From UBA4738 sp002413305 (GTDB lineage: Bacteria; Actinomycetota; UBA4738), in contig DAIUAM010000038.1 in assembly GCA_036847185.1 (NCBI GenBank), positions 1 through 30,013 on the forward strand: a DNA stretch of 30,013 nt, read 5' to 3'. Numbering within the stretch: the first letter of the stretch is position 1; each line of letters begins with the position of its first letter. The translations under genes and the position numbers were made by a program. The notes below the pieces were generated by a model. The model was not told the origin of the DNA and did no database searches. It saw only the letters and a program-made list of their open reading frames with translations. Shown here one piece after another: positions 15,200 through 24,774 of the stretch.

Positions 15200-15981
15200 G
15201 ACTCCTCGCCCTCCTCTGTTTCGTCCTCGTCTTCCTGCGCGAGGGCTTCGGCCTCGGGCTCGGTGACCTCTTCGGCCTCGGCGACCCCTACGGCGTGGGT
15301 GACCGCTTCGGTGTCTTCCGCCTTCGTCCCGAGCCTCTTCACGGGACGGGCCGGGCGCTCGTGCGTCTCGCCAGTCAGGACGTCCAGGGCTTCCGAGGTG
15401 AACACCACGCGGTCGGCGAGCAGCACGTCGTAGGTGGCGAGGTTGCCCGGATAGGCGATCTTCACCCACCCAAGGTTCCGGAACGACTTCTCGACCAGCT
15501 CGTCCGGCGCGGCGAGCACCAGCAGCACCCGCCCGGTCAGCTCGAGCTTCTCAAGGACCCCGATCGCGTCCTTGGTGCGGGGCGCGTCGAACTCGATCGC
15601 ATCGATGGCGGCGAGCTTGCCGCTGGACAGGGCGTCGGAAAGGGCCGAACGAAGGGCCAGCTTCTTCATCTTCTTGTTGATCCGCATCTCGTAGCTGCGC
15701 GGCTTGGGACCATGGGCGACCCCGCCGCCCATCCAGTGCGGGGCGCGGATCGAACCCTGCCGGGCCCGGCCGGTGCCCTTCTGGCGCCACGGTTTCACCC
15801 CGCCGCCCGAGACCTCGGCCCGCGTCTTGGTCGAAGCCGTCCCTGAGCGCTGGGCGGCCGCGCCCGCCACGACCACCTGGTGCATCACGGGAACGTTGAC
15901 GGCCACGCCGAACAGGCCCTCCGGGAGCTCGCGCTCCTCGAGCACCTCGCCGGTCACGTCTCTCACCTGCACCGTCGCCAT
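15196..15981 (-). CDS. rplD: 50S ribosomal protein L4 with acidic C-terminal tail
   Basis: This 261-aa protein has the exit-tunnel loop with the conserved GGGVKPWRQKGTGRARQGSIRAP (59-81) and the globular L4 domain to about residue 204. A tail of about 57 residues follows. It is basic at first (RPARPVKRLGTK) and then strongly acidic (EALAQEDEDETEEGEES). Typical L4 has about 200-215 residues. It begins 3 nt after rplC ends. Confidence 0.96.
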   Translation of the reverse strand: MATVQVRDVTGEVLEERELPEGLFGVAVNVPVMHQVVVAGAAAQRSGTASTKTRAEVSGGGVKPWRQKGTGRARQGSIRAPHWMGGGVAHGPKPRSYEMRINKKMKKLALRSALSDALSSGKLAAIDAIEFDAPRTKDAIGVLEKLELTGRVLLVLAAPDELVEKSFRNLGWVKIAYPGNLATYDVLLADRVVFTSEALDVLTGETHERPARPVKRLGTKAEDTEAVTHAVGVAEAEEVTEPEAEALAQEDEDETEEGEES

Positions 15982-15984
15982 GGC

Positions 15985-16650
15985 CTATCCGTGCCGCTTC
16001 CGCGTCTCGCCGGTCTTCACGCTCGACCGGATCATGACCAGCCCGCCGGTGGGGCCGGGTACTGCGCCCTTCAGCAGCAGCAGGTTGCGCTCGGCGTCCG
16101 CTTCGACCACCTCGAGGTTCAGGACGGTGACCCGCTCGTGTCCCATCTGCCCCGACATCCGCATGCCCTTGAACACCCGGGACGGCGTGGCGCACGCGCC
16201 GATGGCACCGGGCGAACGGTGCTTGCGCTCGGTGCCGTGGGAGGCGCCGAGGCCCTTGAACCCGTGCCGTTTCATGGTCCCGGCGAACCCCTTGCCCTTG
16301 CTGACCCCGACCACGTCGGTCTGGTCGCCGGGCTGGAAGATGTCGACGGTGATCTTTTGTCCGAGCTCGTAGGTGGTCTCGCCACCGTCGGTACGCAGCT
16401 CGACGAGGTGACGGATCCGGGACGCGCCGGCGGCCTTCAGATGGCCGGCCATGGGCTTGGTGACCTTGTTCCGGCGCGCCTCGCCGTAGGCGAGCTGGAC
16501 GGCCTCGTACCCGTCGCGCTCCTTCGTCTTCACCTGGGTCACCACGCACGGGCCGGCCTGGATGACCGTGACCGGCACCGCGCGCGAATCGTCGGTGAAG
16601 ATCTGCGTCATCCCGAGCTTCGTCCCGAGGATGCCCTTCGACTCAGTCAT
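15985..16650 (-). CDS. rplC: 50S ribosomal protein L3
   Basis: This 221-aa protein binds the 3' domain of 23S rRNA and starts assembly. The family segments are GILGTKLGMTQIF at the start and the loop HGFKGLGASHGTERKHRSPG followed by GACATPSRVFKGMRMSGQMG, which approaches the peptidyl transferase centre. The form of this loop is typical of Actinomycetota. Confidence 0.97.
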   Translation of the reverse strand: MTESKGILGTKLGMTQIFTDDSRAVPVTVIQAGPCVVTQVKTKERDGYEAVQLAYGEARRNKVTKPMAGHLKAAGASRIRHLVELRTDGGETTYELGQKITVDIFQPGDQTDVVGVSKGKGFAGTMKRHGFKGLGASHGTERKHRSPGAIGACATPSRVFKGMRMSGQMGHERVTVLNLEVVEADAERNLLLLKGAVPGPTGGLVMIRSSVKTGETRKRHG

Positions 16651-16660
16651 CCGTCGTCCC

Positions 16661-16969
16661 TCAGAGCTTGATCTCGATGTCCACGCCGGCCGAGAGGTTC
16701 AGGCGCTGGAGCTCCTGGACCGTCTTGGAGGTGGCGTCGACGATATCGATGAGCCGCTTGTGGGTGAGCATCTGGAAGTGCTCGCGGCTGTCCTTGTACT
16801 TGTGCGGCGACCGGATCACCGTGTACAGCGCCCGTTCGGTGGGAAGGGGCACCGGCCCCACGACCTTCGCGCCGGTCCGGGTCACGTGATCCACGATGTC
16901 CCGGGCCGCCGCGTCGAGGATCTCGTGGTCGTAGGCCCGAAGCTTGATCCGGATCCGAGTGGCGGCCAT
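16661..16969 (-). CDS. rpsJ: 30S ribosomal protein S10 / NusE
   Basis: This 102-aa 30S-head protein also acts as the NusB partner in antitermination. RIRIKLRAYDHEILDAAARDIV and PLPTERALYTVIRSPHKYKD are diagnostic. The ATG at 16969 overlaps the stop of the small gene before it (TGATG). Its GGAGAGG ribosome-binding site lies inside that gene. Confidence 0.97.
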   Translation of the reverse strand: MAATRIRIKLRAYDHEILDAAARDIVDHVTRTGAKVVGPVPLPTERALYTVIRSPHKYKDSREHFQMLTHKRLIDIVDATSKTVQELQRLNLSAGVDIEIKL

Positions 16970-17153
16970 CAGGCATCCCTCTCCGCGAGGGCCGTCGCCA
17001 GGCGCTCGCGTTCGTCCTTGACTCTCGCCCACACCTCGGGGCAGTCGGCGTCACCCATGCCGAGGACATCCCGGACCCGGGCGTCCAGGGCGCGCTTGTC
17101 CGCGGCCGTCGGCTCGGCCGGGAGGAACTCGGTGAGGTGGCGCGTGTAGCAGC

Positions 17154-17157
<4 letters not shown>
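16969..17157 (-). CDS. Uncharacterised 62-aa protein between tuf and rpsJ
   Basis: The protein begins MSCYTRHLTEFLPAEP and has a second conserved-looking stretch, MGDADCPEVWARVKDER. It has two Cys (3 and 39) and one Trp (43), is charged and probably helical, and has no signal or membrane segment. The GTG start overlaps the tuf stop as GTGA and its TGA overlaps the rpsJ start as TGATG, so it is coupled on both sides. No Shine-Dalgarno precedes it. About 57 of 62 codons end in G or C, which supports true coding. I vaguely recall similar small CYTRHL-type proteins of unknown function elsewhere but could not verify this. Function unknown. Confidence 0.85.
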
Positions 17158-18338
<1,181 letters not shown>

Positions 18339-18364
18339 CTCTCGCTCCTTCTCCTCGCCCGGGC

Positions 18365-20509
<2,145 letters not shown>

Positions 20510-20554
20510 GTCCAACTTCCTCGCGGGGGTGGCCATCTCAGACACCCCTTCCGC

Positions 20555-20582
20555 AAAACGCCGGGCCCGCTCCGGACCCGGC
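20555..20582 (-). terminator. Terminator-like hairpin between rpsG and fusA
   Basis: On the minus strand GCCGGGTCC (20582-20574) pairs with GGGCCCGGC (20568-20560) over nine positions with one G-T wobble and a 5-nt loop. G and four T (20558-20555) follow. The element sits between the rpsG stop and the fusA start. It is either a partial terminator that sets S7:EF-G ratios or an RNA structure that controls fusA initiation. Confidence 0.5.
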
Positions 20583-20602
20583 CGACGTTTGCGTCTCGAC
20601 GG

Positions 20603-21073
20603 TCACCATCGGTAGTGCGCGAACGCCTTGTTCGCCTCGGCCATCTTGTGCATGTCCTCCCGGCGCTTCACGGACGCCCCCTGGCCGTTCGCGGCGTCCA
20701 TGAGCTCGCCGACCAGCCGTTCAGCCATGGAGTGCTCCTTGCGCTGGCGCGAGTAGTTCACCAGCCACCGGAGGGCCAGTGTGGTCCCCCGGGGAGGCCG
20801 AACCTCGACCGGTACCTGATAGGAGGCGCCGCCGACCCGCCGGGAGCGCGTCTCGAGCAGGGGCCGGGCGTTCTCCACCGCCCGCTTGAGCGTGACCACC
20901 GGGTCGCCGGCCGTCCGTTCGCTGATCACCTCGAGCGCGCGGTACACGATCCGTTCGGACAGCGCCTTCTTGCCGTTCAGCAGGATCTTGTTGATGAGCT
21001 GGGTGACCAGGGCGTTCTGATAGATCGGGTCCGGTTCGATCACGCGCCGGGTGGCAGGTCCCTTCCGTGGCAT
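20603..21073 (-). CDS. rpsG: 30S ribosomal protein S7
   Basis: This 156-aa primary assembly protein of the 30S head is near the E site. It starts MPRKGPATRRVIEPDPIYQN and carries QVPVEVRPPRGTTLALRWLV and the C-terminal EANKAFAHYRW. In E. coli S7 represses the str operon; no homologous site is claimed here. It follows rpsL by 13 nt. Confidence 0.97.
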   Translation of the reverse strand: MPRKGPATRRVIEPDPIYQNALVTQLINKILLNGKKALSERIVYRALEVISERTAGDPVVTLKRAVENARPLLETRSRRVGGASYQVPVEVRPPRGTTLALRWLVNYSRQRKEHSMAERLVGELMDAANGQGASVKRREDMHKMAEANKAFAHYRW

Positions 21074-21086
21074 CGCTCGGATCCCC

Positions 21087-21458
21087 CTACGCGCCGGCCT
21101 TCGCGCCGTAGCGCGAGCGGGCCTTCTTGCGGTCTCGGACGCCGGAGGTGTCGAGCGTGCCGCGGACGATCTTGTAGCGAACGCCCGGGAGGTCCTTCAC
21201 CCGGCCGCCGCGGACCAGCACGATCGAGTGTTCCTGCAGGTTATGGCCGATGCCGGGGATGTAGGCGGTGACCTCGATGCCCGTCGTCAGACGGACGCGG
21301 GCGACCTTGCGAAGCGCCGAGTTCGGCTTCTTGGGAGTGACGGTGTACACGCGCGTGCAGACGCCACGCCGCTGCGGAGACGAACGGAGCGCGGGGCTCT
21401 TCGTCTTCGTTCGCGGGCGCTCACGCCCGTTCCTGACAAGCTGCTGTACCGTCGGCAT
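21087..21458 (-). CDS. rpsL: 30S ribosomal protein S12
   Basis: This 123-aa decoding-centre protein has the hallmark TPKKPNSALRKVARVRL and PGIGHNLQEHSIVLVRGGRVKDLPGVRYKIVRG. The lysines linked to streptomycin sensitivity (TPKK and the GRVKDL region) are the wild-type residues. The ATG has GGAGAG upstream. It is the first gene of the superoperon, about 150 nt after the predicted transcription start. Confidence 0.98.
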   Translation of the reverse strand: MPTVQQLVRNGRERPRTKTKSPALRSSPQRRGVCTRVYTVTPKKPNSALRKVARVRLTTGIEVTAYIPGIGHNLQEHSIVLVRGGRVKDLPGVRYKIVRGTLDTSGVRDRKKARSRYGAKAGA

Positions 21459-21507
21459 GTCTCTCCAGTTCGCTTCAATCTCGTCTTCGCCCTGTCGAGG
21501 AATGACG

Positions 21508-21529
21508 AAAACCCGGCCAGCCGGCCAGG
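21508..21529 (-). terminator. Attenuator-like hairpin in the rpsL leader
   Basis: On the minus strand CCTGGCC (21529-21523) pairs with GGCCGGG (21518-21512), with one wobble, around a 4-nt loop. Four T (21511-21508) follow directly. It lies about 80 nt after the predicted start site and 50 nt before rpsL, so it could act as a leader attenuator. Confidence 0.45.
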
Positions 21530-21581
21530 CCCAGGGAGCAGCACCAGCCGCACTCCCTTGTGGTCCCTGCTAGAGGCGTTA

Positions 21582-21604
21582 CGGCACGCGCTACTTCCGT
21601 GCCG
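21582..21604 (-). repeat. Perfect inverted repeat at the 5' end of the rpsL leader
   Basis: CGGCACG at 21582-21588 and CGTGCCG at 21598-21604 form a perfect 7-bp stem with a 9-nt loop. It falls at the very start of the predicted leader RNA. It could protect the 5' end, form part of an attenuation switch, or be a protein site just downstream of the promoter. Confidence 0.45.
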
Positions 21605-21613
21605 CGAACGAGA

Positions 21614-21643
21614 ATCCTACAAATGGAACGCCACTGCTGTCAA
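21614..21643 (-). promoter_or_regulatory. Main promoter of the rpsL-truA superoperon
   Basis: On the minus strand a perfect -35 TTGACA (21643-21638) is separated by 18 nt from the -10 TAGGAT (21619-21614). The predicted start is near 21607, giving a leader of about 150 nt. It lies 60 nt beyond the antiporter stop. It is the best promoter match in the window and is where the str operon promoter is expected. Confidence 0.75.
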
Positions 21644-21703
21644 CGCGGCGACCTGCGCAAACGCGTTTCGGAGCCGGTGGGCGGGCGCCCGTCGGGCCGG
21701 CCT

Positions 21704-23011
21704 TCAGCCCGCCACGACCTCCTCGCCTTCCCCCGGCCGCTCCACGCCGGTCGGTTCCTCGTCTTCCCGCTGGCGCCGGTCCCGGTTGATGCAGAAGCGC
21801 AGCAGCGGGGGGGCGGAGAGAGAAGTGAGCACGGCGATCACGACGATCGTCGAGTACATCGGGGGCGTCAGAACCCCGATCGACACCCCGATCGCGGCGA
21901 TGACCAGCTCCATCGCGCCTCGAGCGTTCAGCCCGGCCCCCACTGCAAGCGCCTCCCACCGCGGGATGCCACCGAGCCGGGCGCCGACCGATCCCCCGAT
22001 CAACTTGCCGGCGAACGCGACGACCAGCGCGACCAGGGCCACGGGCAGCGCCGACCCCCGCAGCGTGGTGAGGTCGACCTTGATGCCCGTGTAGGCGAAG
22101 AAGAACGGTACGAAGAACGCCATCCCGACCCGGCGGATCGACTCGACCGCCTGGTGGTCGAGTGCCTCACGCGGGGTCCGGGCGATCAGGATGCCGGCCA
22201 GGAAGCAGCCGAGGACGAGGTGAACGTGGATCGCCTGAGTGGCCGCTCCACCCGCGAAGACGATCGCCAGGATCACGGTGGTCTGGGCGAACGGGACCCG
22301 CAGGCGCCGGCTCGCACGGAGCGCGAGGTTGACCAAGCGCTGACCGATGGTGAAGGAGAACGCCACGAAGATCCCCGTGCCGAGCAGGGCGGTCGCCACG
22401 GACGTGGCGTCGACTCGATGGCTGAGGGCCAGCCCGGAAACCACGGCCAACACGATCCAGCCGACCGTATCATCGGCCACCGCGGTCGAGATTATCAACA
22501 TCCCCACGCGGGATCCGAACAGGTCGAGATCCATGAGGATGCGGGCGATCACCGGAATGGCGGAGATCGACATGGCGGTGGCCACGAACAGCGCGAACAC
22601 GGGCCGCGCGATGTCCGGGCCGATGAGGTTCGACGGGATCAGCCAGCCCAGCCCGAACCCCATCGCGAACGGCAGGCCGAAGGCACCGATCCATCCGTAG
22701 AGGGCGGCCCGCCCGGCCCGCCGGAGCAGTTCGAGCCGGACCTCGAACCCGGACAGTACGACCAGAAATATCACCCCGATCCATCCCACCATCTCCAGGA
22801 ACCCACGCCCGGCCGGGTCGGCCGGGAACAGCGCGAGGAACCCTCCCGGCCACAACTTGCCGAACAGCGACGGCCCCAGGCATATCCCGACCACCAGCTC
22901 GCCGACCACCTGAGCCACGCCTAGCCGGAGCGCGATCTCCCCTCCGACGCGGGCGGCAACCACCAGCAGCCCCACTTGGATTAGGAACAACAGGAGCTGG
23001 TGCTCGGTCAC
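21704..23011 (-). CDS. CPA2-family cation/proton antiporter
   Basis: This 435-aa polytopic membrane protein of the KefB/NapA-like monovalent cation:proton antiporter-2 family has about 12 hydrophobic segments. It contains the family region FVATAMSISAIPVIARILMD, followed by STAVADDTVGWIVLAVV with the paired Asp 180-181 expected at the ion site. The soluble tail after about residue 405 is short and charged and lacks a TrkA/RCK domain, so KefC-type ligand gating is unlikely. The GTG start has only a weak ribosome-binding site. The cation (Na+, K+) cannot be told. It lies just upstream of the rpsL promoter. Confidence 0.87.
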   Translation of the reverse strand: MTEHQLLLFLIQVGLLVVAARVGGEIALRLGVAQVVGELVVGICLGPSLFGKLWPGGFLALFPADPAGRGFLEMVGWIGVIFLVVLSGFEVRLELLRRAGRAALYGWIGAFGLPFAMGFGLGWLIPSNLIGPDIARPVFALFVATAMSISAIPVIARILMDLDLFGSRVGMLIISTAVADDTVGWIVLAVVSGLALSHRVDATSVATALLGTGIFVAFSFTIGQRLVNLALRASRRLRVPFAQTTVILAIVFAGGAATQAIHVHLVLGCFLAGILIARTPREALDHQAVESIRRVGMAFFVPFFFAYTGIKVDLTTLRGSALPVALVALVVAFAGKLIGGSVGARLGGIPRWEALAVGAGLNARGAMELVIAAIGVSIGVLTPPMYSTIVVIAVLTSLSAPPLLRFCINRDRRQREDEEPTGVERPGEGEEVVAG

Positions 23012-23209
23012 GGTTCAGCCTGACACGGAACCACACAGGAGATCGGCATCTCGCGGAGTGTCCTTCGTCCTGCAGATCTTCGCTGTGCCCTGCCTCACAG
23101 TGGGCCGGTGTGGTCGGTCACGCCGGGCTCAGCGACCCCGGTCGAGGACCGCTTCCTATCTTCCACGAGTCAGAGTCTCCCACCACGAGCGGGACGGGAA
23201 CCCGGACGT
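23012..23209. other. Intergenic region between antiporter and sugar transferase
   Basis: This 198-nt gap separates two same-strand genes. I found no convincing promoter, terminator with a T run, or small gene in it. Short GC-rich inverted repeats (for example CCGGG/CCCGG near 23136-23155) are no more than expected at this base composition. Confidence 0.5.
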
Positions 23210-24685
23210 CTAGAAGGCACCCTTTCGGAACAGCACCGCAGGGATGGTCTTCACGAGGATGAAGAGATCGTACGTGATGGTCCAGTTCTCGATGTAGAAG
23301 AGGTCGAGGCGGACGTAGTCGTCGAACGGCAGGTGGCTCCTGCCCTGCACCTGCCAGATACCGGTCATCCCGGGCCGAACCTCGAGCCGGTCACGGTGCC
23401 AGTCCTCGTAGGTGGCGACCTCCCTGGGCAGCGCGGGCCGGGGACCGACCAGGCTCATCGTCCCGCCCAGGACGTTCACGAGCTGGGGCAGCTCGTCGAG
23501 GCTCCAGGCCCGGAGCCAGCGACCCACCTTCGTCACCCGCGGGTCGCTCCGCATCTTGAACAGCGGTCCGGAGGCTTCGTTCATGGAGGCGAGCTCCGGC
23601 AGCAGGAGGTCGGCGCTCCGGATCATCGTCCGGAACTTGAACATAGTGAACGGTTGACCCTGTCGGCCGATCCGCTCCGAGCGGTACAGCACCGGCCCCC
23701 GGGAGGTCAGCTTGATCAGGGCGGCCACGACCAGAAGTAGCGGCATGGCCACGGCCAGGGTGAGAGCGCCGACGACCACGTCGAACACGCGCTTGGCGAT
23801 CGCCTGGAACCCGGACAGGCCCGCCGGGTGCAGCGAGAGCGCTAGCAGATTCCCCACGGGCTGGACGGTGAGCCGCGAGGCCAGGATGTCCGACAGGTTC
23901 GCCGAGACCCGCACCTCCAGCTTGTTGCGACGCAGGACCTTGATGAGGACCTTCATCACGTCCGGTTCGATGGCGGTCGACGCGACGAAGACGCATTCGA
24001 TCCCATGCTCCTGGACGAGCTCGCCGAGCCGGTCCAGCGATCCGAGGACACGGAGGTCGGGCCCGGCCATCCAGCTCGAGCCCGTGTGGACCGCGCCCAC
24101 AGCGAGGAAACCTGAGGCCGGCCTCTTGAGCGCCTCCGCGATGTGCTCTGCCTCCTCATTGGCCCCCACGATCAGGGTTCGGAAACGCAATCGCCCGGCC
24201 GTCCGAAGCCGTCCCATCTGCTTGTGCCACAGCTGGCGGAAGACCAGGACGAGCCCGAGCGTGAGCAGCCAGGTCACCCCGAGCCACGCATGCGAGAGGA
24301 GTTGCTCCTGTGCGCGCCAGAAGAGGGGCAGGGCCAGCAGCCCGACACCGGCCGTCACGGCCGTCGCCGGGAGCAGCCGGCGGAACTCCTCGGCCGGCGT
24401 CAGCCGGCCGGCTGAATACAGATGGAACGCGGCGAACACGATCACGAAGACCACCGGCGCCACCAACAGCAGGCCGATGAGGGCGTGTCCGAGGCTCAGC
24501 CCCTTGTTGTGCAGCACCCGAGTGACAAGGATGGCTGTTTCCAGCGCCAGGACGTCCGTTACCACAAAGCCGAAGCTGATCCTTCGATAGAGCGCCGACG
24601 TACTGGCCCACGGTATCGTCGGTACCTGCCCACGAAACACGGTAAGGGAGTCTTGCCGTGCTCTCCGGGTTTCGGGGTTGGCCAA
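23210..24685 (-). CDS. Polyprenyl-phosphate sugar-1-phosphate transferase (WbaP/CpsE type)
   Basis: This 491-aa membrane enzyme starts a surface-glycan repeat unit by moving a sugar-1-phosphate onto undecaprenyl phosphate. Four to five N-terminal membrane segments (about 35-165) and a Rossmann-like CoA-binding-type domain (about 168-270) precede the catalytic bacterial sugar transferase domain (about 300-491). The latter has KRVFDVVVGALTL, MFKFRTM, DELPQLVNVLGGTMSLVGPR and RPGMTGIWQVQGRS. The start is TTG at 24685 with GAAGGAG five bases upstream. The sugar (Gal, Glc or other) is not predictable. Confidence 0.92.
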   Translation of the reverse strand: MANPETRRARQDSLTVFRGQVPTIPWASTSALYRRISFGFVVTDVLALETAILVTRVLHNKGLSLGHALIGLLLVAPVVFVIVFAAFHLYSAGRLTPAEEFRRLLPATAVTAGVGLLALPLFWRAQEQLLSHAWLGVTWLLTLGLVLVFRQLWHKQMGRLRTAGRLRFRTLIVGANEEAEHIAEALKRPASGFLAVGAVHTGSSWMAGPDLRVLGSLDRLGELVQEHGIECVFVASTAIEPDVMKVLIKVLRRNKLEVRVSANLSDILASRLTVQPVGNLLALSLHPAGLSGFQAIAKRVFDVVVGALTLAVAMPLLLVVAALIKLTSRGPVLYRSERIGRQGQPFTMFKFRTMIRSADLLLPELASMNEASGPLFKMRSDPRVTKVGRWLRAWSLDELPQLVNVLGGTMSLVGPRPALPREVATYEDWHRDRLEVRPGMTGIWQVQGRSHLPFDDYVRLDLFYIENWTITYDLFILVKTIPAVLFRKGAF

Positions 24686-24714
24686 TACCGCTCCTTCGTG
24701 TGGCCGATAGCAGG

Positions 24715-24743
24715 AGGATAGAGGCTAATCACCTACGTGTCTA
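24715..24743 (-). promoter_or_regulatory. Candidate promoter of the sugar transferase
   Basis: On the minus strand TAGACA (24743-24738, five of six) and TATCCT (24720-24715, four of six) are 17 nt apart, with a predicted leader of about 22 nt before the TTG start. The -35 overlaps CCTA...TAGG (24732-24745), an imperfect symmetric site in the shared divergent region. Confidence 0.5.
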
Positions 24744-24761
24744 GGAAGCGGATGGGGCCGG

Positions 24762-24767
24762 TACACT
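24762..24767 (+). promoter_or_regulatory. Candidate -10 element for a leaderless flippase mRNA
   Basis: TACACT ends seven nt before the ATG at 24775, so transcription would begin at or near the start codon and give a leaderless message. No ribosome-binding site precedes the ATG, which agrees with this. No good -35 is visible. Confidence 0.4.
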
Positions 24768-24774
24768 CCTTCCG

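Noticed and set aside
21644..21703. GC-rich palindrome (CGGGCGCCCG region) after the antiporter as a terminator
   Set aside because: No T run follows and palindromes of this kind are expected by chance at this GC content.
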